Below, one piece after another: positions 32,269-40,728 of a stretch of DNA of 64,000 bases. Every line of letters starts with the position of its first letter. Within the stretch, counting starts at the first letter, position 1. Position numbers and translations under genes: made by a program. The notes under the pieces are model-generated. The model had not been told where the DNA came from and searched no databases. It saw only the letters and a program-made list of their open reading frames with translations. Origin of the DNA: a virus; the IMG/VR virus record IMGVR_UViG_3300034691_000037, positions 22,682-86,681 of that record, one strand, 5' to 3'.

Positions 32269-32328
32269 TTGTGTGTCCTCCTGGGACATGTATACATTAG
32301 ATCAAAAGGGTTGGGGTATTGCGGGGTG

Positions 32329-32451
32329 TTACTTCGTCAGCTTCTCGATGCCTTTATTCACCAAGTCGCGTTCACGAACCTGATCGAGGATGATGAAGGT
32401 TACAACGAGCACGGTGACGGATACTGCGATACGGCCAATTACGTTCAACAT
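32329..32451 (-). CDS. Tiny membrane protein (40 aa)
   Basis: MLNVIGRIAVSVTVLVVTFI opens a single transmembrane helix followed by a charged tail (DQVRERDLVNKGIEKLTK). The start at 32451 has TAGGAG seven bases upstream. Preceded by the promoter-like element at 32488-32503. Too short for routine gene finding but well supported by site, spacing and composition. Confidence 0.75.
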   Translation of the reverse strand: MLNVIGRIAVSVTVLVVTFIILDQVRERDLVNKGIEKLTK

Positions 32452-32487
32452 GGTAATGCTCCTAGGTAAACCAAAAGATGGATCACA

Positions 32488-32503
32488 TCTACGTTCGTAA
32501 TGT
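32488..32503 (-). promoter_or_regulatory. Putative phage promoter element
   Basis: The minus strand reads ACATTACGAACGTAGA, a variant of ACATTAC-NN-ACTTGA, ending 36 nt before the start of the 40-residue membrane protein. Confidence 0.45.
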
Positions 32504-32532
32504 ATCAGTGAAACTTATTTCAATCGTTTTTT

Positions 32533-32661
32533 TTACCGCTGAGCGAATGCTGCATGTGCAGCTTGTGCCTGACCTGCTTCGTCAAACACACCGCTGCCAA
32601 TACCGACCGCGCCAACAACGCCCATTACCAAACCGAATGCCAGCATTTTGAATTGTTTCAT
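32533..32661 (-). CDS. Tiny secreted or membrane protein (42 aa)
   Basis: MKQFKMLAFGLVMGVVGAVG begins a signal-peptide-like or membrane segment, then an Ala/Gln-rich tail (AGQAQAAHAAFAQR). The start at 32661 has AAGGAG upstream. It is not related by sequence to its tiny neighbours. Confidence 0.72.
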   Translation of the reverse strand: MKQFKMLAFGLVMGVVGAVGIGSGVFDEAGQAQAAHAAFAQR

Positions 32662-32672
32662 GTGTATCTCCT

Positions 32673-33155
32673 TTATGCCATTTTACGGCTGTTAAGAAAA
32701 CCCAGGCGCTCAAGCGACTTGGCTAATGCGTTGATGTTGCGTTCGGAGTTGTTGACGCCGTTGTCGACTTCACAACGGAGCGTGTAGGTGTAAACAAGTT
32801 CACCTTCTTCGTAGTGGTTACGGAGTCGGCTTATTTCTAAGGTCGTGGTGTGATGGATATCTACCATGCCTTCGTTCGTGAGTACCTGTGAACCCAAGAA
32901 CTTACACCACCACTCGTAGATAGTGGCGATAGTGCGTTCAGCGGCTTCTGTGCTAGCATGCAAGGAGACGTACATCACGTCCCTTCCCGACTCAGTAGTA
33001 TCGACATGCCCAGCGCAGCAGTTCGAAGTAGCCAGGTCCGGAACGGAGTTGATGGCCCTACACAGTTGCCACATGCCTTTATCAAAAAGCGCTGGGTCCA
33101 GCTTTGTAAACTCAGCCTTAAGCTTAGCAACGTACTTCGTACTTACTGTGAACAT
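32673..33155 (-). CDS. Hypothetical protein with SNCCAGH motif (160 aa)
   Basis: 160-residue soluble protein. INSVPDLATSNCCAGHVDTT in the N-terminal third resembles the T-x-x-C-C/S-GH motif of some uncharacterised bacterial and Tyw3-like proteins, where Cys and His may bind metal or form an active site. The C-terminal half is alpha/beta. Function not assigned. Confidence 0.78.
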   Translation of the reverse strand: MFTVSTKYVAKLKAEFTKLDPALFDKGMWQLCRAINSVPDLATSNCCAGHVDTTESGRDVMYVSLHASTEAAERTIATIYEWWCKFLGSQVLTNEGMVDIHHTTTLEISRLRNHYEEGELVYTYTLRCEVDNGVNNSERNINALAKSLERLGFLNSRKMA

Positions 33156-33175
33156 GACGATACTCCCTGTGGGTG

Positions 33176-33195
33176 TGAGGGGCTAATGCCCCTCA
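33176..33195 (-). terminator. Hairpin terminator
   Basis: TGAGGGGC (33176-33183), loop TAAT, GCCCCTCA (33188-33195); follows the stop of the 33206-33328 gene. Confidence 0.65.
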
Positions 33196-33205
33196 TTGGT
33201 ATTGA

Positions 33206-33328
33206 TTAAGAGGCCGGGGTCCTGGGTTCGAGCTTGGCAGTATGCAGAGCCAGGTTAGTCTCGTTCTTGAGGCGGGAGATATACATCCCGAGACAGAGGC
33301 CGAGGGCGAGGAACATTAAGTTTCTCAT
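33206..33328 (-). CDS. Tiny membrane protein (40 aa)
   Basis: MRNLMFLALGLCLGMYISRL is a membrane or signal segment followed by a hydrophilic tail ending TPAS. AGGAGG lies 8 nt before the ATG at 33328. Same size class as the two tiny proteins downstream. Confidence 0.75.
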   Translation of the reverse strand: MRNLMFLALGLCLGMYISRLKNETNLALHTAKLEPRTPAS

Positions 33329-33354
33329 GGGTTTATCCTCCTACGGATAGAGTG

Positions 33355-33735
33355 TTACAGGGCGAAGGTTTCGTGTTCCAGGATGTAGTCAGCAACCAGG
33401 ATCGCAGGGAAGAGGATGTTGGAGCTGATCAGCCCGCGCTTATCTTCCATTTCACGCAGACCTTCTTCAAAGGCTTCTTGCGGAGCTGGCATCAGATGCC
33501 AGTCTTCGATCGTGGTGCCGTGAGCCAGGAACTCAGGCTTGAAGAACTGCAGGATGTCGTGCATGAGGGTCAGGTCAGCTTCGGTGAGATTGTTCTCATC
33601 GTAGCCAGACATTTCCATGAGCTTGTCACGCATGGCCTTGATTTGTTTCAAGGCATCAGTGTGAACGACGATGTCGTCCGCACCTTTGGTCAGGTTTTCA
33701 GCCAGCATGGTTTTCAGGTTAGTGATAGTGATCAT
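33355..33735 (-). CDS. Hypothetical protein (126 aa)
   Basis: 126-residue, mostly helical acidic protein beginning MITITNLKTMLAENLTKGAD, with AAGGAGG upstream. It is the first gene after the promoter-like element at 33770-33784 and leads a transcript into the tiny membrane genes. No family recognised. Confidence 0.8.
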   Translation of the reverse strand: MITITNLKTMLAENLTKGADDIVVHTDALKQIKAMRDKLMEMSGYDENNLTEADLTLMHDILQFFKPEFLAHGTTIEDWHLMPAPQEAFEEGLREMEDKRGLISSNILFPAILVADYILEHETFAL

Positions 33736-33769
33736 GTTACAGTCCTCCTTAGGACATTAGTGGTGGTGT

Positions 33770-33784
33770 TCAAGTACGCAATGT
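33770..33784 (-). promoter_or_regulatory. Putative phage promoter element
   Basis: The minus strand reads ACATTGCGTACTTGA. It keeps the full ACTTGA half and differs from ACATTAC by one base. It ends 34 nt before the start at 33735; an AT-rich tract lies just upstream. Confidence 0.5.
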
Positions 33785-33823
33785 GTGACTGTAGATTTTT
33801 TAAATCGAATTTATACGGCATAA

Positions 33824-33844
33824 CACCAGCCATTACGGCTGGTG
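33824..33844 (-). terminator. Hairpin overlapping the ligase-fragment stop
   Basis: CACCAGCC (33824-33831), loop ATTAC, GGCTGGTG (33837-33844); the stop codon of the 33833 gene sits inside the loop. Confidence 0.65.
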
Positions 33845-34225
33845 GTATTGAGATATGCTACAAGGAACGCATTTGATCAGTAACTTGCGACTATGGTTAA
33901 TGTCTAGAGGTGAATCGCATTGTGGGCATCGGGTAGGAATGATCACAGGCGATGCAGTAGTGGGTCTGTAAATAAGGTTTAGGTTATCGTCAACAACATC
34001 GCCTAACAGTAGGTTCTTTTTAAACAGCACGTCTGTGTTTGCAAGATAAATGACGCGACATGGATCTGGATCATTCGTTTCATTATAAAGGATGCATAAG
34101 GGTTGAAGGTTTCCGTATTCAGTTACAGCAAAACCAATATCGTCTAGAATGTAACTATCTGAGACAAACGATAAATTGCTCAAAGGGATGTCGTACACCA
34201 AATTAGCGAGCGATGCATCTGACAT
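33833..34225 (-). CDS. Stand-alone OB-fold plus zinc-finger piece of an NAD-dependent DNA ligase
   Basis: 130 residues that parallel the middle of LigA. An OB-fold-like stretch contains CRVIYLANTDVLFKKNLLLG, compared with LigA's S.ATLHN.d.i...dvr.GD. It is followed by IPTRCPQCDSPLD and KLLIKCVPC, giving a C100-x2-C103-x15-C119-x2-C122 zinc site. The adenylation domain (KxDG) and the HhH and BRCT domains are absent. It could be one subunit of a split ligase, a DNA-binding adaptor, or a remnant. It lies at the left edge of the divergent region opposite the head-protein cluster. Confidence 0.65.
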   Translation of the reverse strand: MSDASLANLVYDIPLSNLSFVSDSYILDDIGFAVTEYGNLQPLCILYNETNDPDPCRVIYLANTDVLFKKNLLLGDVVDDNLNLIYRPTTASPVIIPTRCPQCDSPLDINHSRKLLIKCVPCSISQYHQP

Positions 34226-34346
34226 GGTGGCTGTATCCTTCGATCTTATGTGGTGGTCATACAGCTAGTTGTCTTGGTGATTAATGACTACGTACTATTA
34301 AACGAATAACGACCGAACATATCTCAACCGCTCTAGGGGAACTTGC
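34226..34346. promoter_or_regulatory. Divergent intergenic region ahead of the head-protein cluster
   Basis: 121 nt between divergent genes must contain promoters for both directions. GCTGTAT (34231-34237) and ATACAGC (34260-34266) form an inverted repeat. AGGGGAA stands before the ATG at 34347. I see no copy of the ACATTAC element, in keeping with a different (late) class for the plus strand. Confidence 0.4.
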
Positions 34347-35642
34347 ATGACCACTCTTACCGCCCAACTTGGCCGTCGCTCGGCTAACCATAACAAGGCC
34401 GCAGTAGCAGCATCGGCTCTGAGCCTGGAAAGTGACATCGTCGATCTGGTTGATGAAAGCAACACCGCTATCGACGAAGTGTCCGACGTATCCACCCAGA
34501 TCACCACAGCCTCCGATGACATCGTCGCCAGCAGCACTGGCGTTGATAGCCTGTCGGATCTGGTCGATAACACCGTAGATATCTATGGCGAAACTGGCAT
34601 TCCTGAGGATGCCGCTAAACAACTGGAGGTATCGGTTGAAGCCATCCTGCGCGTGATGGGCCACCCTGGTGGTTTCTCCACCATCCTTCCATCGATGGAA
34701 GCCTGCGCCACTCCGGTCCAGTATTCGACGGAAGCCGAAGAGAAAAAGAACGGCGTGGTTGGTCGTATCTGGGAATGGATTCAAAAGATCTTCGGCCAGT
34801 TGGTTGATTTCGTTGGCGGTCTGGTCGATAAGATGCGCAACTCCACCGAATCGCTGTCCAAGCTTACCGGCAAGCTGAAAGAAAAAGTATCAGCTCTGGA
34901 AGGCGAAGAAGCCACGGGTGAAGTTTCCCTCGGCGGCTATGGTAAGTTCTGCAGCGCAACCTCGCCTGGCGCAACCCTCAGCAATACCGGCACTAGCTTC
35001 AAGGCATTCGTCAACAAATGGGAAGGCTACTTCGGTGCCCTGTTTACCAATGAATTGTCTAAAAAATCACTGAAGGACCCTGAAACCGCTGGCGCTACTT
35101 TCGCCGCCATGATGGAAGCGGAAGCTAAAAAACTACCCGAATGGAAAAGCGTTAAAGTTACTTCTTTCCATTCTTTGGAAATCGCACCGGGTTCGAATGC
35201 CGAAAATCCACTGATCGGGGCTAAAGCTTCCGTCAAGATCGATGGTGAAAACAAGCAAAGCAAATGCCCCGCGCTGACCAAAGCAAACATGATGGAGGTG
35301 CTGAATGCCACCGCCGCATTGCTGGAGGAAGTAGCCGCAACTGCGAAAGACTTCGACAAATACAAAACTAATCTGAGTCACCTTAAGAGCACCGGGCTCT
35401 TAACGCGTGTTAATAGCGCTGCCGTCGGGATCAATCCCAACAATGGCCCGCTGGTACGCCAGATGGCGAAAAAGATGGGTGTTACGGGTCAGGTCTTCCA
35501 AAGCCTCGCGCGCATCGGCATCGACGGCCTGGGGCAGTCGGTCCCTGCCGTATTGGATATCGTCCGCGCCAACCTGACCTACGTCAACAAGTCAGCTGCT
35601 GCGCACGGTAAGGCCAAACCTGCTGAAAAAGCAACCGCCTAA
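34347..35642 (+). CDS. Inner-head-type virion protein, paralog 1 (431 aa)
   Basis: First of eight paralogs. The N-terminal ~129 residues form an acidic propeptide-like region with S-x-E sites at SLES (about 26-29), PSME (near 118) and YSTEAEE (127-129). They are followed by an amphipathic membrane-seeking segment (GVVGRIWEWIQKIFGQLVDF). The remaining ~270 residues hold a conserved HSLEIAPGSNAENPL block. phiKZ-type prohead proteases cut after S/A/G-x-E, and phiKZ inner-head proteins are paralogous and processed, so I infer a packaged inner-body protein. Ala/Lys-rich C-terminus. Confidence 0.8.
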   Translation: MTTLTAQLGRRSANHNKAAVAASALSLESDIVDLVDESNTAIDEVSDVSTQITTASDDIVASSTGVDSLSDLVDNTVDIYGETGIPEDAAKQLEVSVEAILRVMGHPGGFSTILPSMEACATPVQYSTEAEEKKNGVVGRIWEWIQKIFGQLVDFVGGLVDKMRNSTESLSKLTGKLKEKVSALEGEEATGEVSLGGYGKFCSATSPGATLSNTGTSFKAFVNKWEGYFGALFTNELSKKSLKDPETAGATFAAMMEAEAKKLPEWKSVKVTSFHSLEIAPGSNAENPLIGAKASVKIDGENKQSKCPALTKANMMEVLNATAALLEEVAATAKDFDKYKTNLSHLKSTGLLTRVNSAAVGINPNNGPLVRQMAKKMGVTGQVFQSLARIGIDGLGQSVPAVLDIVRANLTYVNKSAAAHGKAKPAEKATA

Positions 35643-35691
35643 TTACAGCCGCAGGGGGTCTTCGGACCTCCTGCCTCTTTGAGGTATTCAC

Positions 35692-37029
35692 ATGACTACT
35701 GTTTCTGCAATGCTGGGTCGTCGGACCATCGACAACTACGGCATCCAAATCCAACGCGCTGCTGCTCAGCGAGAAGCCAGTTTCGAAAGCGATATGGCGG
35801 AGCTGGGGAGCGACCTCGACGCACAAATCGCCGAGCATGATGAAGCAGTTGGTAATGTTTCTGCCGCATCTGACGACATCGTTAAAAGTACCAATGGCGC
35901 TGAAGGGCTATCCGGTCTGATCGACAATACTGTCGCTATCTACGGCGAGGCTGGTATTCCAGAAGACGCTGTCGGCGTGTTGGAGGTTTCGGTTGAGTGC
36001 GTATTGCGCTCGATGGGGATGAAAATTCCTACTAGCACAGTGCTGCCTTCCATGGAAGGTAAATCCCGTTCCCAGTATTCGACGGAAGCCGAAGAAAAGA
36101 AAGAAGGCATTATAGCCCGCATCTGGGAAATGATCAAAAAAGCCTTTGCTGGTTTCGGTGAGTTCATCACCAGCATGCTGGCGAAGCTGCGTAACAACAT
36201 CAATGCGGTCCAAGCATACAGCAAACGTGTGCGTGAACGTGTTGACGCTACTCAAGGCGCCACTCCATCGGGTGACGTAAAACTGGGCGGTGACGGCAAC
36301 CTGACTAAGTCGGGTGAAGCCTCGCAGATCGTGAACACCACCCACACGGACTATAAGAAGTTCGTACAGGATTGGGCAGCGCATTGGGACAGTCTGATCT
36401 CCCAGGCTAACGTTGACGCGCTGGCATCGGGTGGGTCCGAACGTCTGAAACCGATGATCACTGGCAACACGGCCAAGCTGCCGAGCTCGTTGAAGTGGCC
36501 AGTTACCCCATTCCACACCCTGGAAATCACGCCTGGTTCTGATGCTGAAAACGCATTGGCTGGCGCTAAGGCCAAAGTGGTGTCCAATGAAGCCACTGCA
36601 AAAGAAACCTCGTTCACACATCTCTCCATCGAACAGATGAAACAGACGCTGGATTCGGTTGATGCGGTTCTGCTCGACCTGACCACTGTGGAGAAAGATG
36701 TTGCCAAGTGGAACGATACGCTGAGTAAAATGCGTAACGTCGGCCGTGTGGGTAACGTTGCTGGTGCCATCAGTGAGAAGTTGAAATCGCAAGGTGAGGG
36801 CGAAGCGGCAACTCTACGTAAAGCCAGCCAGGCCTTGTCCGGTGGTAGCCGTGTGGCATTGGACGGTTTCAGCAACACTTCCGGACCTGTCATGAAGGTG
36901 CTCCGCGCCAACCTGGTTTATGTGGCGAAGTCTGCCAGCGGCTATGGTAAAACAGCAGCGGCCGAGAAGCCGGCTGAGAAACCTGAAGAAAAACCAGCTG
37001 AGAAGCCAGCTGATAAAACCGGGGAATAA
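35692..37029 (+). CDS. Inner-head-type virion protein, paralog 2 (445 aa)
   Basis: Closest relative of paralog 1, with the same LGRR start, ASFES (30-33), PSME and YSTEAEEKK (STE at 130-132), then ARIWEMIKKAFAGFGEFI. The C-domain has the block FHTLEITPGSDAENALAGAK. It differs in a Pro/Lys/Glu repeat tail (AEKPAEKPEEKPAEKPADK), a flexible charged extension. GAGGT precedes the ATG. Confidence 0.8.
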   Translation: MTTVSAMLGRRTIDNYGIQIQRAAAQREASFESDMAELGSDLDAQIAEHDEAVGNVSAASDDIVKSTNGAEGLSGLIDNTVAIYGEAGIPEDAVGVLEVSVECVLRSMGMKIPTSTVLPSMEGKSRSQYSTEAEEKKEGIIARIWEMIKKAFAGFGEFITSMLAKLRNNINAVQAYSKRVRERVDATQGATPSGDVKLGGDGNLTKSGEASQIVNTTHTDYKKFVQDWAAHWDSLISQANVDALASGGSERLKPMITGNTAKLPSSLKWPVTPFHTLEITPGSDAENALAGAKAKVVSNEATAKETSFTHLSIEQMKQTLDSVDAVLLDLTTVEKDVAKWNDTLSKMRNVGRVGNVAGAISEKLKSQGEGEAATLRKASQALSGGSRVALDGFSNTSGPVMKVLRANLVYVAKSASGYGKTAAAEKPAEKPEEKPAEKPADKTGE

Positions 37030-37031
37030 TC

Positions 37032-38213
37032 ATGGATAGCGTATTGCAAAGGTTAGCAATTCGCGGTGTCGTTCGTCGCAGTGAACAGAGCCTGGAAAGT
37101 GACATCGTTGATGCCGCTGATTACTGTGATGCGCAGCTTACTTGTTTAAGCGAACTTTCGCTAAGTTCGTGTGTAGAAGCAGATGGGATTGTAGACGTTA
37201 TCGAAGGCCAGGATGGTCTCGACAACATCATGCAGCAGTTTGCCGACAATCACGTCAACACGGACGTTACAGAGGCTTTTGCACAACAACTGGCTGTCTC
37301 AGTTGAGTCTTACCTCAGAGCCGCTGGTATCAATGTAGGTATCCGTAAATGGACGCCTTCATTTGAATCATCGACTCAATACAGCGCTGAACTAAAGGAT
37401 ACACGTAAAACCGCAGCAGCTGGAATTGGTAAGTGGTTAGCCGATGCGCTGCGTAAGGTCATGGACATGATCAAACGATGGTGGGGTCAGTTGACGGGCT
37501 CTGTTACGGCTGTGCGGACGTATGTCGATAAAGTATCGGCTAAGGTCAAAACCCTAAAGGGTGAAGCGACCAATAACGACCCTGTTAAGTTGGGGGCTTC
37601 TGCCAACTACCTTACCGACCGCCACGGTGCCATTGCAAAGCCCGATAAGCAGCTTGCAGAGTCCGATTCATTGTTCTCCGACTTCCTTCAGGAATGGTAC
37701 GGTCTGTTTGATAAAGAGACCCACATTCTTAAAAACCTTCCTCCTCTTAAATCAATCAAAATCGATTTCGCGGTAGGGCAGGCGCTGGAAGTGAAGCCAG
37801 GCAGTGGAGCGGGTAACCTCACAGGCGCTAAGGTCAATGTCGTCAAGACGCTGAAGGCCGCTAAGTCCGAAGGTCCTCTTCTTTCGCTGACTGACATGGA
37901 ACACGGCATCAACGCGGCTAAAGATGCATTGGTCTCGTTCGCTAAACTGGATCAGGAAATTGATCGCCTTGACGCGCTGTCTAAAAGCTCCGCTAAGGAA
38001 GCTAGTGCTCAAGCCGACCACTACACTGACAGTGAAGCCGGACGTGCCTTCAGCAAGCGCTCACGAGATCTGGTAAAGGCCTTTCAGCTCTGCAGTAACG
38101 GTCTGACGCATGTGAGTCCGTTTTACTTGAAAACCATTCGGGCGTGTGTTGAATATGTCGCCATCTGCACACGTCGCTACGCTACATCAGCACAGGATAA
38201 AACCCCATCATGA
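37032..38213 (+). CDS. Inner-head-type virion protein, paralog 3 (393 aa)
   Basis: More divergent copy, 2 nt after paralog 2. SLESDIVD (20-27), PSFES (near 110-113) and YSAE (118-120) retain the processing pattern. The amphipathic stretch is ADALRKVMDMIKRWWGQL. The C-domain keeps ALEVKPGSGAGNLTGAK. Overlaps paralog 4 by 4 nt. Confidence 0.78.
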   Translation: MDSVLQRLAIRGVVRRSEQSLESDIVDAADYCDAQLTCLSELSLSSCVEADGIVDVIEGQDGLDNIMQQFADNHVNTDVTEAFAQQLAVSVESYLRAAGINVGIRKWTPSFESSTQYSAELKDTRKTAAAGIGKWLADALRKVMDMIKRWWGQLTGSVTAVRTYVDKVSAKVKTLKGEATNNDPVKLGASANYLTDRHGAIAKPDKQLAESDSLFSDFLQEWYGLFDKETHILKNLPPLKSIKIDFAVGQALEVKPGSGAGNLTGAKVNVVKTLKAAKSEGPLLSLTDMEHGINAAKDALVSFAKLDQEIDRLDALSKSSAKEASAQADHYTDSEAGRAFSKRSRDLVKAFQLCSNGLTHVSPFYLKTIRACVEYVAICTRRYATSAQDKTPS

Positions 38214-39451
38214 GCATCGTTCATCAAAACGCCCTGGAGATCGCGGCGGCGCAAGCGGTCTTGGAAGATAGTCCTACCGAAGTGGTGATGGACGATATTG
38301 TCGATTCCACTACCGCCATTCAGCAAGCCGCTGACCAAGTTGGTGAGATCAGCCGTAACGTTGAGGAGATGAGTAACGTCGCCTCTTCGGTCGAGAACTA
38401 CACCACCCGCTTTCTGGAACAAGTCAGTGCTGAAAGCTGGACTCCTCGCCTGGCCCATCAGTACCAGGTTGGTATGGATGCCATCCTGCGTACCTGCGGT
38501 GTGTCTGTTCCGGCCGGTGTGTATGCTGCATCATTCGAAGCTGCAGGTGTCACGCAGACCAACGAAGAGAACCGTAAGGAAACCAAAGGTAAGTCTGAGG
38601 GCGTGATCAAGCGTCTGTGGACGTCCTTCCTTGAGATGATCACTCGTCTGTGGGATGGTATCCAGAACTTCATTGCCTTCTTGGGCGCGTCTACCGGTAA
38701 GCTTAACAAGCTGGCCGATAACATCAAAGCGCGCGTTACCAAAGCCCGCGGTGAAAGACTGACAACGACATCGCACAGCATGCATCCTGGCCCGTGGTCC
38801 GTGTACCTGACCGAAGGTATTGGTGGCCGCGGTGTAAAGATTTACAGCGACCCTGTCAAGGCTATTCATGCGATGACGGCCAAATCCATTGGGTTTACTG
38901 AGGAATGGTACAAGAACTACCTCGACTCTGTGAAGGCGATGGCTGGTGCTAACTTTGCTTCATTAGCGGACATGGATGACTCCAGCTTTGACGATGAAGT
39001 GAAACGTCTGCTGAACCCTAAGTTGGCCAGCTTTAACGGTGATTGGCCGTGTGGCCACAGCGTATCCGTAGACCGCGACGGAAGCCATCCAGACAAGTTC
39101 ATTCTGGAAGTGAAGTCGGGTAAACACGACCTGACCGAGGTTCCGTTGCTGACCTTTGATCAAATGGAGTCTGTGGCTCACGAAATCAAAGAGACCGCTA
39201 AGTACATCACTCATGAAGTTAGTCGATTCCAGAGCGGTAAGGCTGAGATCAACACCATGAAGAAGATGATGGAAAGCGCCATCAAAAATGGTGAGAAGCC
39301 CATCAACTCCAAAGTGGTATCTCTGGCGGGTTCTTTGATGGACGGCATGATGGAAGGTCCTCGCAAGATCCTGCCGCTGCTTGGCACCTGCTGCGTGAAT
39401 GCGGCTAAGCACGTTACCGAGTCGTTGACTATGTACTCTGCAGCGAAGTAA
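38210..39451 (+). CDS. Inner-head-type virion protein, paralog 4 (413 aa)
   Basis: The most divergent of the plus-strand tandem. The N-terminal region has ALE (8-10) and ASFEAAG (SFE at 108-110) as candidate sites, then a segment VIKRLWTSFLEMITRLWDGI like the others. The C-domain contains HSVSVDRDGSHPDKF where its paralogs have H.LEI.PGS. ATGA overlap indicates coupled translation of the four-gene set. Ends at a bidirectional terminator. Confidence 0.75.
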   Translation: MSIVHQNALEIAAAQAVLEDSPTEVVMDDIVDSTTAIQQAADQVGEISRNVEEMSNVASSVENYTTRFLEQVSAESWTPRLAHQYQVGMDAILRTCGVSVPAGVYAASFEAAGVTQTNEENRKETKGKSEGVIKRLWTSFLEMITRLWDGIQNFIAFLGASTGKLNKLADNIKARVTKARGERLTTTSHSMHPGPWSVYLTEGIGGRGVKIYSDPVKAIHAMTAKSIGFTEEWYKNYLDSVKAMAGANFASLADMDDSSFDDEVKRLLNPKLASFNGDWPCGHSVSVDRDGSHPDKFILEVKSGKHDLTEVPLLTFDQMESVAHEIKETAKYITHEVSRFQSGKAEINTMKKMMESAIKNGEKPINSKVVSLAGSLMDGMMEGPRKILPLLGTCCVNAAKHVTESLTMYSAAK

Positions 39452-39465
39452 CAAAAAAAAGACAG

Positions 39466-39498
39466 CATACACCTGCTCCCATCGGGAGCAGGTGTATG
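39466..39498. terminator. Bidirectional 15-bp hairpin between convergent genes
   Basis: CATACACCTGCTCCC (39466-39480), loop ATC, GGGAGCAGGTGTATG (39484-39498). An A8 run on the left serves as the U-tract for the minus strand; TATGTCGC follows on the right, as at 5309 and 56766. Confidence 0.88.
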
Positions 39499-39504
39499 TC
39501 GCAA

Positions 39505-39957
39505 TTATGCCGCATGTTTAGATGCGTAGGACAGATTCGTTGATCTACCAAGGTCTGCGTAGTGGTACCTGAACGACCCATCGTTCGGATGCAGCACTCG
39601 CATTTTCACCTTACCTTCGTGGATTCCCCACCCAACGAAAGTTTCGGCTACGGTTGATACGACGTCACGTACATCGTAATCAGGCTTCTCATCGCAGCTA
39701 CCAATGATCTCGTACTCGTATTTGCCGCGCCAGACAAATCCAAGTCGAAACTCTGTTTGAGTAAATGCGTGTTCATTCAGCACGATATCAAGTGCTGACT
39801 CGGACTGCGCTAATGGTGCCAGTAGAGATTTCTGTACGGCCAAGCTACTGCTGTCCATAAGCGTCTCAGCGCATGCTTGCACAGAACGAGTGTCCTGCGT
39901 CAGTAATGCACAAATCGCTAGTGTGGTTGTTACATCGAGTCTTTCACGAGTTTGCAT
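39505..39957 (-). CDS. Hypothetical protein (150 aa)
   Basis: 150 residues; helical N-terminal half, beta-rich C-terminal half (FRLGFVWRGKYEYEIIGSCD). Convergent with the head-protein cluster. No family recognised. The ATG at 39957 lies 42 nt after the preceding gene. Confidence 0.78.
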   Translation of the reverse strand: MQTRERLDVTTTLAICALLTQDTRSVQACAETLMDSSSLAVQKSLLAPLAQSESALDIVLNEHAFTQTEFRLGFVWRGKYEYEIIGSCDEKPDYDVRDVVSTVAETFVGWGIHEGKVKMRVLHPNDGSFRYHYADLGRSTNLSYASKHAA

Positions 39958-39999
39958 GTTGCCGTGCCTCTTTTCGAGTAGTTTGAATCCCCAGTTGTG

Positions 40000-40656
40000 T
40001 TATTGGCGTATTAGCAATGCTTCTTTGGCACTGGCTAACTCTGACTTTCTTATTCTGACAGTTACGGTAACTTCCGCTTCAGGCCATTTAAGTACAAGAT
40101 CTTGCATGACGGCTAGTTGAATTTCTTCAGCCAACGTATCTGGATAATCGGCATCAGGTGGTCCTGTAAGATCAAGCGTTGTGTAAGAGATTAGCTCATT
40201 TGGAAATTCGAGGATTATCTGCACATGTGCAAGTGTTTCGCCGGTTTCCAATTTCAGCAGTTGTAATTCGCCCTCCTCGGACATGAACGTGTAATAGCTT
40301 TTGTCGATCTGCTCGATCATTGCAAGCAGTGTAGAGGAATCGGCATTCAGTGAATGCTTGTAATAACTCTGTAAGGCTGTAGAAGGACGCCCAAGATCCC
40401 CAAGGTCTAAGGTGTACGAATCAACGGGTTTAACGATACCGCGGTTTAGAAGTATCTCAGAGAGCTTTATAAGCACCTCTTCGGACTTAACGATACCTTC
40501 GTTTCGAATGCTACCCAAGATTTGTTGGTGGTCGAACTCCTTGAGTACTAAAAATTGCCTTCGGCGTAATCCTCCCTCAGCGCCATAGACAATCAAGTTG
40601 ATCAACGCGCCGGGCTTAACCGGACGGTTTGCTGGAGATAGTGCTTTGTTCATCAT
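40000..40656 (-). CDS. Hypothetical protein (218 aa)
   Basis: 218 residues beginning MMNKALSPANRPVKPGALIN; alpha/beta and soluble. AAAGGC lies seven bases before the first ATG. A promoter-like element is found 72 nt upstream. Function unknown. Confidence 0.78.
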   Translation of the reverse strand: MMNKALSPANRPVKPGALINLIVYGAEGGLRRRQFLVLKEFDHQQILGSIRNEGIVKSEEVLIKLSEILLNRGIVKPVDSYTLDLGDLGRPSTALQSYYKHSLNADSSTLLAMIEQIDKSYYTFMSEEGELQLLKLETGETLAHVQIILEFPNELISYTTLDLTGPPDADYPDTLAEEIQLAVMQDLVLKWPEAEVTVTVRIRKSELASAKEALLIRQ

Positions 40657-40728
40657 AGTGTTGCCTTTTGCGGTGAAACATTATCATCGGCTGTTCCCTG
40701 ATGGGCTGAACAGGTTATAGTGGTTTTA

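Noticed and set aside
34231-34266. GCTGTAT/ATACAGC inverted repeat as an operator
   Set aside because: Only 7 bp with a 22-nt spacer; too weak to claim beyond noting it in the divergent region.
35908-36792. Minus-strand frame of 294 codons opposite head paralog 2
   Set aside because: Shadow of the plus-strand gene, which aligns with paralog 1 across its length.
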